Source: Polytrichum commune
Lineage: Eukaryota > Streptophyta > Polytrichopsida > Polytrichales > Polytrichaceae
Reading direction: 5' to 3'
Assembly: GCA_950295325.1 (NCBI GenBank)
Contig: OX485804.1
Span: forward strand, 11,654,001 to 11,718,000
DNA length: 64,000 bases
Shown here: positions 11,036-22,824 of the stretch, piece after piece
How the letters are laid out: each line of letters begins with the position of its first letter
Position numbering within the stretch: the stretch's first letter is position 1
Position numbers and translations under genes: made by a program
The notes under the pieces: model-generated
Seen by the model: the letters and a program-made list of their open reading frames with translations, nothing else
Database searches by the model: none
Told to the model about the DNA's origin: nothing

Positions 11036-11455
11036 ATAAGCCCCCAAACTTGGTCGTAGCAAACAAAGTGCTTGATGCGGCAAACAATCCCCAACTCCCA
11101 ACCATGTTCAAGATGTTACCAAGAATGGGATATGATTGAGGTATGAGGGGAAGCAATTTCCTTCTCTTCTCTACTCAAATTAACGCCAATGCAAATAGAG
11201 AGAGAGAAGAAACGCTGACCCTTGATAGGATCAGCGTGATTGAAATGCCCGTTCGACCCACCCCCAATGCAAATACATTATTATTAATGTCAATATTATA
11301 ACCAATAGAGACATTAATGATGACATGGCTATGATTTGAATATCAATCCTACATTGTTACACTCATAAATTCTTCCCAGCTCTTGACAAAATTGAAATTT
11401 TATCCAAGCCAAAATAATTTGTGCCATCTTGGACAATTAAGTGACTTAGCACATG
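11036..11455 (-). pseudogene. decayed duplicate of P450 exon 1
   Basis: The stretch aligns by eye with 16975-17300, which covers the first exon and 5' end of the P450 gene at 12395-17225. Shared blocks include GCCCCCAAACTTGG, CTTGATGCGG/CTCGATGCGG, CAATGGGATA-like, CTTCTCTTC, TCAATATTATA, GACATGGCTA and the segment upstream of the start codon, GTGCCATCTTGGACAAT. Indels and substitutions destroy the frame. Exons 2-4 are not found beyond it, so this is a partial tandem duplicate lying 3' of the functional gene and in the same orientation. Confidence 0.8.
11198..11263. other. 66-bp insertion flanked by 12-bp direct repeats
   Basis: Relative to the functional exon 1, the duplicate has an extra piece bounded by CCAATGCAAATA at 11186-11197 and again at 11264-11275. 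The inserted DNA contains a (GA)n run and a small hairpin (ACGCTGA...TCAGCGT). The flanking direct repeats look like a target-site duplication or a repair duplication. It resembles no transposon I know. Confidence 0.55.
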
Positions 11456-12394
11456 GACCTATCATGACTAATTATATCCAAAGAACACTAGAATCTAGGG
11501 GATTTAATGTCATATTTGTTTGTTAACTTTGTGACATTGTTAGTTTCCAGTGAGAGAATGTCATATTTATGACATTATTGTGCTCAATAAGTCGACATTA
11601 ACGTAGTCAAAACACATGAGTGAAATTAACATTAGTTATGCTAAAGATGAAATGATCCACACACGAATGACAGCACACAATGCAGAATCACCCACGTGTC
11701 ACACGGAAGATCATGGATGAAGGCTCGCTTGACATGATTCAAGCTCTTTCAGGAGAATTTAAAGCCTCCAAAGACGATGGGCTAATGACTCATGCATGAC
11801 AATTATCTCAGGTTTATCACATAGATGAATAAATTACAATAGGGGGCAAGCAAGGGCAGAATTCCTTGAATCAGCTATGCTGATAGTGTTGTAGTATATA
11901 CCTCCAGAACAACTTCTAGTAGTTGTGTTCATACGAGTCCCACATTGCATAAAACTCTTCATTAAAAGGTAACAATCTATACACAAAGGAAGGTGTGGTG
12001 GTGGGAGTGGCCGATGCCCTGCTGCTCTTCACCAATGTATTGCCGCTCTTCATCAATTCCATGTTGTTCTTCACCGTTGCCCACTGTTCTAGATAGGTGG
12101 ACAACACATGAAAATGAGTGTCATATGCATAGGTGCAAAGTGTGGCACATGCCTACACAAAATACGTGGTCAATGATGAGGTCATCGCTTGACCATTCTT
12201 TCCTGTTGCCCATCATTCCAAGCATGATCATTTAAAAATATTGAGTAGATAGTGTGGGGATGGCCTAGAAGTCGGGACATGAATTTGTATGCACATGTGC
12301 AACATGTTAGGATGGGACATCATGGACCAATAGAATTAACCTATATGCAAAGAACTCTTCCTCGTGAAGCCAATAGTCTTATGTATCCATCTAT
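11456..12394. other. 3' flank of P450 gene
   Basis: AT-rich DNA between the exon duplicate and the P450 stop codon. No convincing coding sequence or structural RNA; it would include the P450 3' untranslated region on the minus strand. Confidence 0.4.
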
Positions 12395-15300
12395 CTAGTA
12401 CAAAAACGCAAGGCTCCTTGGTTTGGCAACCAAAGACAGGGGGGTCTTCAACGACACTGCAATTCCAGACGTTTCGTTCATGTCAACGTCTTTTGCAGTT
12501 TGGCTGTCTCCAGGAAGAGTCCAGTTGAAACTATGCAGAAGGTGCGCAATCACCACAAAGACCAACTGATAGGCAGACGCATAGGCTGGACACATGCGTC
12601 GTCCAGCACCAAACGGCATGAGCTCGTAGGAACTAAAGATCGCAGTTGCGTCCACGTTGCAATGTCGATCGTCCATGAACCGGTTTACATTGAACGTGTC
12701 TGGGTCTTCATACACGCTCGGGTCACGCTGAATGGCAAAAATGTTGAATATAAGCCGTGTGCGCGCGGGGATTTTGTAACCCAACACCTCGCAAGCTTGG
12801 GTTGACAGATGAGGAACGGACAAAGCCACAACAGGATGCATGCGAAAGACTTCCTTGGTGATGGCTTGCAGGTATGGGAGGTTGGAAATGTCTGATTCTT
12901 GCACAAGTCGGTCAGTGCCCACCACCATGTCCAACTCTCTCTGTGCTTGTTCCATCACATCTGGTTGCAAAACGAGCTCTGCCATTGCCCACTCTACTGT
13001 GTTCGAAGTGGTGTCCGTAACACCAATGGTTATGTCCTGTACCAATCACCCCATGCAAATCGATTTTAGAAGCATCGTCAATCCTTAGCCAATTAAGTAT
13101 CAAATAATATTCGATGTTTTGGGGCCAGTTCTTACTGAGCCATGCAGCGGCGAGGCGGGAACTTGGTCCCACATTACAACTGGTAACATGTTTCCAAACG
13201 TGTTGATTATTGGATGTAGTCGAAATCTAGAGCCTCATTGCTGCTATAATAACTAGTTTAGCAAGAGAAGAAAAATGAATAAATATGACCTAGAACCTTT
13301 ACTCCGACGGACCACTAAAAAACTAACATGTATTAAGGAACACGGCTCCAAAAACCAACTATGTAAGTGCTCTCACCAACATGGCAAACTCTTGGCAATG
13401 GCTTACTAGAGTAAGTCTAATACCCACTAGGATGTTTACTTCTTTTCCTATCTTCCAATTGTACCTTATAAGAACGTATATTGAACCTTCATCCACAATG
13501 AATCAGTTTACACAGATGCCACGAATCCCAAACTGTTAAGGATACCGATAACTCTTATACATTGGTGCTATCAGTACTGGCACGAAAAACATATATTAAT
13601 TGGGATGTGGCAGATCGTTACCATGAGTAAGGAGACGAGCTCTTGGTCCGAAAGTGGCTCCCCGTTGTCCTGAGGCGATGCCAACAACAAATCAACAAAG
13701 TCTGGCACGTAATTTGTAAGGTCTTCTTTGTGAAGCTGCTGCCTTTCCTTGGCACGCTCCTTGTGCTTCTCCACTTCAAACATCCTGCCTGCCACTTCCT
13801 TTCGGAAGATGGTGAATTCCTTCAGCACTGAGTAAAGCCCTTGCAATCTTGGGACGAAGCTCAACCATGGCACGTAGTCGCTTATAACAAACTTAGATAT
13901 CAAAGAAAGGTGTCTATCAACCACTCGCTCTAGATCTTCCTTCTCTTGCTCATCCTTCACCTCAGCTCCAAAATACCTATATATCCAAGATTCACAGTCC
14001 ATGTAAGGTAGCTGTGCCTAATTCCAAACTAGAAACTTATTTGGCCACCTTGAGTATATCCGAATGGTGTGTGGTTAGGTGAGGATCCAAGAATGGACAT
14101 CAAATAGACGTGTGTTCCAAAGAGATTGGACTACTTGATCAAATTGTGTTAAGTATTTTAGGTTTCATAGTCAACATGATTGGGGGAACCTATATGATCA
14201 CTTAACAAGCACATGAATCTTCACTTAGATGATGAATAAATTGATATTCATATGAGCTCCATGAATTAGGAGGCAAATGATTATGGACATGTTCAGATTT
14301 GCAAATCATCCAACACTAAATTGTGAGGTTCATATCTTACTAGAATCCAATGCAAAGAGAAAAGAATTTGTATTAGGCACATCTACCAAAATCATTTGCT
14401 TGGTTGATGTAGGATAATAAGCAGCAACAAAGTTTTAAAAAATTCATATCTAAAGAAATTCATATTTTGCAAGCAATGTATGTGAATTGTCAATACCACT
14501 TATCATTACTAAACTCTCCCAACTTGCTCTATGCGCCCATGAAAGGAATTGTCCTAGCTTTTTATCTTTGAGGTCGTCCTAGGACCAACACCCATATTAC
14601 ATGTTGAGTTTGGTAGGAAGCTACACCAAATAGTCCTATTAGTGTGGGTGAAAAACTAGTGTGGGCCACACTAATTTATGGTTAAGGTGGAATTAATGTA
14701 GGACCATGATCATGGGTCTTCCCTTAAGTCTTCATGAAGGTTTCCGACCAACTATACATTGAATATTACTTGTAGGAAAACAAAGTAGCACAAAATAAAA
14801 TAATCACCCACATGAATTTCCTAGGAAAGATACTTATTGGGACTCACGATAATTTTCTACTAGAACTTAACGTGGGTTGAAAGTTAATGTGTGAAAATGT
14901 ATAAATAAATCATTTTGGATGACAGCCGGAGGTTTTTAGTTGCGGTTCTTGGACAAATGAAAATCAAAAACCTCCGGATGCCAACCAAAAGTATTTATTT
15001 ACACATTTTCTCACCATGAATTGCAACGGACAAGTTACAATGAGTGATTGTAATGAACAAGTTTTCTTCTAATGCCAGTTGCAAGATTGGAAGGACACCA
15101 TGATGGGAAGGTGAGACCAACATGAGAAAAGATTGTGTCCTAGGCAGCAACCGATGGCTAGGACATGCTAAGGCTGGTTCTTGGAAAGGATCCAAAACAT
15201 TCATTTAAATGTTCAAATTATAGGATTGCTCAGAGAATGAAACACAACATGATTTATGAAACCTTGCAAGGGATCTCCCTTTTTCTATTCTTGCTTCAAT

Positions 15301-17225
15301 TACGTATCTCCAGGATTTCTCATGCATTAATGCTAAGCAAGCTCTTATTAGTCAAAATCTCATTGTTACCTATCTTCACACATGAAGCCTTCTTGCAATT
15401 ACCCAAAGTCCATTCAAGAGATGTGCCCCAATTGGAATAGTTCTTAGGTCATCCTGGTAACTTGCGAATTTGTCGATTTGCGCAAGGAGACAACTAAGTA
15501 CACTATTCAAGAATGTTTCTTGTTCCGTATTGTCATGGAACTAAACAACTTGACTATAATCTTACATTTTCTTTAGTGGAGATGGCTTTCCTTGATGAAC
15601 ATAAAATTGTCAAGCTGCTCATAGGACCACCCCAAAATGTGGAACTCAAAGTCATTACACCAAGAATAAAAGGACGAAATTCATATGCATTTATTTTGGA
15701 TTTACAAATTTATGCCTACTCAAAATATGCTAGCTTCCCTAGAGTACCCCTTTTAGGAATTTAGATTCGCCTACCCTGGTCCTAACAATGTTGTGAAAGA
15801 GGCAATCAAATCACAACTTTATCTAAGATAGATGTGCTTAATTCGATTATTTCTTTGAATTTGGACACCTATTTTTGAGTGGTACATCGTGGTTAAGTGT
15901 GGCTCCAAGAATGGATATGAATAAGACATGCTTTAATTTTTAAAAAGATTGGACTACATAGTCAAAACATGATAATCATTCTATGCTCAACAACAACATG
16001 ATTGGGAGGGACTTATATGACCATTTATTAGTGAGCACGAGAATCTTCACATTAATAATAAATTAGATATTCATAATATGAGCTCCAGAAATCATGAGGA
16101 AAGCGGCCACGGCCTTGATTTAGATTTGGCAACCATCACAGACCCGTCTACCTGAGCTTAAGTGGGCGGTCGTCCAAATTCAACAACACTTACCTCTTGT
16201 TAATTGACATCCTGGTGAGGTTGTTGGCAGCCATGGGGTACAACCTAGGTTTTAGAGTAAAGGGGGCTCCCTTCTTGGAGTCTTGTAAGAGACCCCTCAC
16301 CAGGTCTCGAACCTCCTCTGTTCGAATTCCCTGGTATGACGCTTGCCGTTTATGAGAAAATAGTTCCATGTTGCACAGTTTGCGTAGTTTCCGCCAATTT
16401 GGTCCATCAGAAGCCGCGACCATGCTTCCTGGGCAAAATGTCGAAAACAAAGTTTCTGGACGTGATAAGAAATCCACGTCATTTTTTTGGAATACCTCCT
16501 TGGCCACGGCTGCAGTTGACACCACAAGGCATGGCTGGGTCCCTACAAGCAGAAAGAGAATTTCAGTGAAACCCATGGACAAGGAGAACCGACAACGGCC
16601 CGTTGCAGATGAACCAGTTGAGTTCGAGATGTAACTGGTTAAAGTTCAAGACGTCAGGAGAACTGCCCATCATTGTAGAGCTATTTAAAGAAGATTATAC
16701 CTCAAACTAATAAAAAGAATGAGATTCGGGTGAAGAAATGTCACTAAATATTATTCGAATGGAACAGCTAATAGCAGTTAAATAATGTCATGATACTTGA
16801 ACATAATCATAAAAAAAGACGATACCAAAACAACAATGGTTCTCACCAACAACTGCATGACACATCGCACCATAACGATCATCAGTATCTTAATTTTATA
16901 AAAGCAATTGTGATCAAATGGATCCTAGCCAAGAAGAAGTCTATTGAGATTGCAAGGTCGCACCCAACCGAAGATACATGAGGCCCCCAAACTTGGCCGC
17001 CAGCAAACGAAGGGCTCGATGCGGGAGCCCGTCCCTCCCAGCCATGTCAAAAATATTACCTACAATGGGATACGGCCAAGGCCCTGGGGGAAGCAGTTCC
17101 CTTCTCTTCCGCTCAAGAAAATGCCAATGCACATTCATTACTATCAGCATCAATATTATACACATCAATGCGGACATGGCTAGGGTCTGAATATCACTCC
17201 CAGATCGCTGCACCCACAAATTCAT
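12395..17225 (-). CDS. cytochrome P450 monooxygenase, complete, 4 exons
   Basis: Exons on the minus strand: 17225-16964, 16542-16194, 13976-13622 and 13036-12395 (stop TAG 12395-12397). All junctions are GT-AG and the phases join to 1608 nt, 535 residues, normal for a microsomal plant P450. The start at 17225 puts a hydrophobic anchor (about residues 18-32) just before the proline-rich hinge LLPPGPWPYPIVGN. Exon 4 begins at the I-helix, DITIGVTDTTSNT; the K-helix ExxR is KEVFR; the haem loop is PFGAGRRMCPAYASA with the axial Cys, although the Gly normally two residues after Cys is Ala. Motifs indicate a membrane-bound, NADPH-reductase-dependent monooxygenase of the plant A-type (CYP71-like) group, related in pattern to CYP75/76/98-type enzymes. 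I cannot name the substrate. Intron 2 is 2.2 kb and holds a duplication and a hairpin. A dead copy of exon 1 lies downstream. The first exon, with its start, could be extended upstream in frame to 17378, but that would put 51 extra residues before the anchor. Confidence 0.9.
14060..16130. repeat. diverged direct duplication inside P450 intron 2
   Basis: Two stretches of about 250 bp, 14060-14310 and 15880-16130, share ordered blocks such as AAGAATGGA, AGATTGGACTAC, CAACATGATTGGG, GAATCTTCAC, GATATTCAT and ATGAGCTCCA. They are in the same orientation, one near the acceptor of exon 3 and one near the donor of exon 2. About 1.5 kb lies between them. This suggests an old tandem duplication within the gene, in line with the exon 1 duplicate outside it. 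Confidence 0.65.
14891..15014. repeat. imperfect inverted repeat in P450 intron 2 (MITE-like or hairpin RNA)
   Basis: Left arm 14891-14938 and right arm 14965-15014 are imperfect reverse complements of about 48 bp: GTGAAAATGTATAAATAAAT pairs with ATTTATTTACACATTTTCTC, and CCGGAGGTTTTT with AAAAACCTCCGG. The loop is about 26 bases. Weaker complementarity continues outward on both sides. It could be a foldback transposon remnant or a hairpin transcript precursor; no TSD was identified. Confidence 0.6.
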
Positions 17226-17835
17226 CCCAACTCTTGACAGGATTGAAATTCTGTCGGAGCCAGAAGAATACGTGCCATCTTGGACAATCAAGTGACTATC
17301 GCCTCGGCCTTGCAAGTCTTCTTCCATCGAAACTCGCCGCCTTTGAAGTAGTTTTACCAAAGATGAGCCGATCCTCACACAAATGACTCAGAGACGTATA
17401 CTATCTATTTCCGAACACGAAGCTACAGTGGTTCGAAGTCATGCCAAGGAAATGATGTAATTCTGTCAGGATCTTCAATATATAGAGCATGAACTTATAT
17501 GTTGTGTGCATGAGGTTGCTGCGACATAGAAAATTACATGGGCTGGATACCCACGTCTCCAGCAACATCATTCGATACCTTGGGAAGCTTTAAAAGCTTG
17601 ACAGATGATGGGCTACGTACACAAGCGTGAAATTCACGTCACTTTTCTCAGGCAGATTGTGGGACCAGCGAATCACATGTAATGATAGTCCACATATGGC
17701 TTACTCATGTTGTTTAGGAAGATTTTATGACTAAAGAAGTAAGTTGAGATTAGGGTGCGAATAAGGTTTAAATGCACATGAAGGAATATAACATAGAATT
17801 AAATATAATATCTAGTATTTGAGGTCATCATTTCT
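17226..17835. other. 5' flank of P450 gene
   Basis: About 600 bases upstream of the P450 start on the minus strand, ending where gypsy sequence begins. The P450 promoter should be here or have been displaced by the transposon block. No clear TATA box or other site could be assigned. Confidence 0.4.
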
Positions 17836-18264
17836 ACAAGCAAGTGATTAGGCCACCTCCCGACCTTGTGGAGGTCATTTGGAACATGAGGTAAGAGGGC
17901 ACCTCAAGTGTAGGAAGCCCAAGTGAAAATATATATATATATATATATATATAATATAATATTTTTTACAAAGGAGTACTTGGTGAAATGGTGAGGATAC
18001 CATGAAAAAAAAAACCTCTTGGGTAGCGGCAAGAGACATGGTGAACGTCAACGAATCGGTGAAGCACTTTGGAAAAACTAGGAATAATGATTCCAATAAA
18101 AAGAAGCGTAGGCATTGATGAGGACCTAAATCTCCTTTATGGGGAAAAGCTAACTTTGGAAAAGCTTCGAGGCAATGCCATCAACAATATGTACTTGTTC
18201 TTTGGCTTAAGGCAATAAAGTTCAACTTTAGTGATGCAAAGAAAAAAGCATGAGATGAGGTCCT
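17836..18264 (+). mobile_element. gypsy fragment (element B): integrase tail and chromodomain, internally deleted
   Basis: From AAGCAAGTGATTAGGCCACC the sequence follows element A from about 1857 onward, through the PPPDLVEVIWNMR codons and the chromodomain segment YLVKW-stop-GY. An (AT)n microsatellite at about 17926-17952 replaces a short piece of the gypsy reading frame. The match to element A stops at GATGAGGTCC (A: about 2262) and jumps to an LTR start at 18265, which removes about 660 bp of spacer. The chromodomain frame is broken. Confidence 0.8.
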
Positions 18265-18278
18265 TGTCGCACACCTCT
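18265..18278 (+). repeat. first 14 bp of gypsy LTR, interrupted by CACTA element
   Basis: TGTCGCACACCTCT matches the LTR start. The LTR continues after the CACTA element at 37786-37915 and after the copia element at 44379-44942. Removing both insertions, with one copy of each TSD, restores about 700 bp of continuous LTR. Confidence 0.85.
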
Positions 18279-18528
18279 CACTATGCCAAATACAGGCTTT
18301 TTTTACTAGAGCAAGTTGACCGAGCTCGACTAACTAGTCACATGATGACTACAACTAGTAAAAATAGATTCCAAGAAGATTCCCAGTCAAGTTGTAGTAA
18401 AAAATAAGAGGACCTCAAGGGGGCGAACTTCGGGAACAAAATTTTACTCATTGGGTACGACCATGGTGACCAATTTGACTAGTTTTAGTCCAATTTGACT
18501 ACATCAGGCGACGTCTCAAAAGGCCAGA

Positions 18529-21500
18529 CTATAATCTCTCTTCATTGTTATCTGGCTCTACCTCTCTTTCTTGTAGTGTTGCATGAACGTCCTCAGCTTC
18601 TAGTACTGCGCAGCCTTCTAGCACCGGTGCGCCAGGTTCCACATCTTCGTTTAAAATATTAGATCTCAATCCTTGGTGGTCTTCATCTCTGCCTACATGT
18701 AAACTAAGTGGTTCGGGTCTTCTCTCAGATGTAGACGCCACTCTTGCACCTCGAGCTTCTTTCCTCAGCACAACTTTCCATTCGGGATTCTCCACATCGT
18801 CCACAAAAAAGACTTGTTGCACATGGAGGGGAAATGCAAATGAGTCTGCTGAATACGGTATGACACGATCGAATTTGATCAATGTGAAGCCGTAGTCGTC
18901 ACGTTTCATTGTTGCTCCGACGCCACGGAGGTTGGCTCTCACCCATGTGCAATACAAAACTATCAACTCAAACTCTCCATAGTCTACCCCTATTATTTCT
19001 TCCACCCATCCTATGTATTCTAAATTTGCTGTCCGTACATTTCTAGAACTGCTGCTCGCACGACATGCTTGCAAAAAGGTCGCAGCCACACCACTATCAC
19101 ATGTATTCATGTTTGATTCTATGCTACGAACCCTTATGTGGTTGCCATACGCATACATTGACTTGTAGGACTTGGCGTTCCTTGAGGGCGGCATTAGCAA
19201 TGCTTGAACGTCCATGGATACATCAGTCCCTTGGTTGATCTCATCTTGCACTACAATAGGAAACCAGGTTGTAAAGGCCTCCTCTTCCATGCTGCTTGGG
19301 TACTCCAATCTCCTACCCCGCTGTTGACGTCGCATGTCTTCCCTTGACCTCTTCCTTCGGGTCATTTCTGTAGCGTGCCGTCTGCACCAGACACTCACAT
19401 TTTGTAGTCGTTAATTACTTCAAATCCCACGACATTGTGATTAAAGCTTAATGATGCAATGACTGAAAATAGTCATCCAAATAGCTATGATGACTCCATT
19501 TAGTCAAATGAAGCATATCTAGTACTGCATTTAGTCATATGAAGCATATTTGGTACTGCATTTAGTCAGATTATGAATGTTTATGACTATCGTTACTAGT
19601 TAACAATGTAGTCACAGGAGCAACAACACAAAGTGCGTGGATTTACTCTCTGTAAACTTGCAATGGCTCCGCATTGTTCAGCACAAACTCATGGATCCAA
19701 AACCGTAATTCGTCTGGCAACAACCTATGCCGCCCATTTCCTTCCATGACCTCGCTATTCATTGCAGGTTCTTCTTTGTCGTCCCACACACGACGCTCAC
19801 TTTCACAACAATGTTGCATATATTCAGTACAAAACCCCACTGCTTCATCCATGATGTAGCCTTGTGCCATAGAGCCTTCAGGATTGCTTCGAAGACGCAC
19901 ATATCCTTTCAGAGTTTTCAGGTACCGTTCCATCGGGTACATCCACCGGGTGTGCACTGGTCCGCAAATGTCTAACTGTTGTACCAAATGAATAGGCAAG
20001 TGGGACATGACATCAAAGAATGCTGGTGGGAAGACCCTTTCCAACATACACATAGTCACGGCTGTCTCATTGAACAAATCAGTCATGCTTGAAGGGTCCA
20101 CCGACTTCACGCACAAACGGGCAAAGACGCGGCATATCCGAATAATGGCAATTCGGACATCCTTTGGTAAAAGCGTTCGTAAGCACAATGGCAAGATTTG
20201 TTGCATTAGAATGTGGTAGTCGTGACTCTTCATTCCTCTTAACTCTCCATCTCCTGTGATTCTTTGAGACAGTTGGCCCACGTAATTGCTAGGAGTCTTC
20301 AATCCACGGATGATATTTATAAACACAACCTTCTCTGCTCTTGATAGAATATACGGAGCTCTTGGTATCAACAACGTTCCCTTAGCACCACCAGAAATTG
20401 CGTGCAATTCCGGCCTTATGTTTGCTTCCGCTAGATCCATCCGTACTTTGAGGTTATCCTTTAAACCCCAAATTGTCTTCATGATGTTCTCACATAAGTT
20501 CTTTTCACAGTGCATTGCATCAAGCACATGCCTTATCGCAAGAGACTGCATACAAACAATGGCTCCCATTAGTGGAAATATATCTGTACTCTTCCTCATC
20601 ATATCGTATACACTATTATATTAGCGAGCACTATGTGTAGTCAATCATATTTGACTGTAGTCAACTTTGCATGGATGTGACTGTAATTTGACTGCCAGTA
20701 GTCCTCCAAACCAAGCTGCAAAGCTCTCAGTTTTCCTTTGACTATTGCTAGTCTTATGTTAAGTCGTGAGGGTTTCACACAGAAATTGAATCTATACACT
20801 CACCTGCCAGTATGGAAGTGCAAAAAATGCAGACAATCTCTTCACGCCTGTGTCATGTACTGGATCATTAACACCTCCTGGTCTGTTTCGTGGGGAGTCA
20901 GCCAACCAGTTTTCCCTCCTCATCGCATAACGGACTACGTCACGGCCACTTAGCTGTCTTGGTGGTGGACGGGTCTCCTGTGATCCATCAAAAGCTCTCT
21001 GCAATCTTCGATATGGATGGGTTCGGTTCAAGAAGCGACGATGTCCTAAATATACATTCTTCGTTAACGCAACTGAACGTCGGGTTGTTACACTAGGACC
21101 GCATTCGGTGCACCCTTTGTACCCCTTTGTCACTTGCCCTGACACTAATCCATATGCCGGGAAGTCATGAATGCACCACATGAGGATGGCCTTCAACGTG
21201 AAATTCCTATTCACCCTCTCCGCAGATGCGTCTACTGCATCAATGCCTTCCCAAAGTTGCTTCAATTCCTCAATCAAAGGAGCAAGGTACACGTCCACAT
21301 TTTCACATGTCACGCTCTCTTTCCCAGGAATGAGAAGGGCCAACATTAAGAAAAACCGCTTTGTCACCAACCATGGTGGCAAATTGTAGTTCAGTAGCAC
21401 AACTGGCCAAGTGGAGTGGCTTAGGGATTGGTTGGAGAACGGATTCACACCGTCTAGAGCAAGTCCGAGTCGTATGTTCCTTTCTTCCAACGCAAACCCT

Positions 21501-22824
21501 GGATATACGGAGTCAATGTGTTTCCATGCCTTCGAGTCCGGAACGCACTCCACATTGCCACAACGGTCCTTCCGTTCGGTATGCCACTTATTTAATTTTG
21601 CAAGAGATGTACACCGATACATCCTTCGCAGCCGTGGTATAAGTGGAAAATGCCGCAAAACTTTCATTGGTGTCCTGCTTGACTCCGATTTGTACCTCAA
21701 TTGTCCACACTTTGGACAATTCATTGCGCCTTCTAGCTCCTTTCGGAATAAACAACACCCATTTACACAGGCATGTATAGAGACAAATGATAATCCGAGT
21801 TGTCTTAGATACTTGCGAGCTTCATAGTAAGACTTCGGAAGAGTGTTTTTGACAGGTAGTAGCTCCGAAATCAACTTCAGCAATTCTGTAGCGCATGCAT
21901 TGGATACTCCAAAAACGGCAAAGCAATTGAGAAGGAGAATGACTGCAACTACTCGGCTTGTTTTGCTTCCCTCGTACAGTGGTATGGAAGATTCTTCCAG
22001 TAGATCCATTCCTTCATCGGCCATAAACTCCCGTTCAGCTTCAAGTACTTCATCCTCCTGGCTATCACCAATGTCGTTCTCAAACCGGCCAAAACACTCT
22101 GTTATCATCCGCTGCACTTCAAAATCGCCTTCCTCATTCGCATCTTGATATACGTCGCTGCCTTCCTCGGGTTCGGCATCCACAACGCTTGGAGGAACCT
22201 CATCAGTATTTAGTACTGTACTTGATTGGGCACTAAGACCAGACTGCATATGCACGTGCCAAGATATATAGTCCCACAGAAGCGGTGAGGTTAGTGCCGA
22301 CTTCTACCAGAAGCTAGACCTATTAACACCTACTTTGTAGCAAACGACCACACAAGTTGGAGGACATGTATTCGTAGACTATTATAATTCAGTTGGTCGG
22401 GGTAAATGAGAAGTAGCACATATTCAGTGGAAGTTATGCTATCCCGCCATGGTCAAGGCAATATGGTTTCAGTGGCTCTAGCTGCTTGTACTCCCACATA
22501 TCTACATCTATGACTACTCGTAGTCACAACATTAACATATGTGACTATGGCTAGTCAACATAGCACATCATGGGTAGTCAACAACGCACATTATTTCAGT
22601 CAAGTTTCAGAAATACCAACAAATACCAGTATTGATGTTTGGAACTGTGGGTCGCGTTTGTAATGCCTCAAATGCTTGCGAATGGTTTCTCTTGATAGAA
22701 CCGTCCCACCCATGCACTTTTTACAGGGACAGGGATATGATGAGAGGTGCAGTCCATTTGCCTCCTTCTCCTCTAGGTCCCAGAGTTGTAGGTGCAATAG
22801 TTCATCTCTTGAATTCTTGTCCAT
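18529..22824 (-). CDS. CACTA transposase (TNP2-like)
   Basis: Exons 22824-22627, 22243-20804, 20545-19647 and 19381-18529 join through GT-AG introns with matching phases (0, 0, 2) to 3390 nt, 1129 residues. Exon 1 holds the transposase-associated zinc-binding domain (SYPCPCKKCMGG...IRKHLRHY). Exon 2 holds the TNP2 core, with CPKCG, LGLALDGVNPFSNQ and the NVDVYLAPLIEEL segment. Exon 3 begins IRHVLDAMHCEKNLCENI, a hallmark of plant TNP2, and continues into the conserved C-terminal domain. Exon 4 matches the plant transposon DUF4216-like region (EYIGWVEEII...VLYCTWV...VIPYSADSFAFPLHVQQVFFV, shown in parts). It would cut and paste this element by recognising its termini, acting in the nucleus. 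No in-frame stop was found. Introns carry TAGTCA motifs. Confidence 0.9.

Noticed and set aside
20286-21827. Plus-strand frames opposite the TNP2 exons
   Set aside because: Antisense shadows of the transposase gene, which has family motifs and consistent splice phases on the minus strand.
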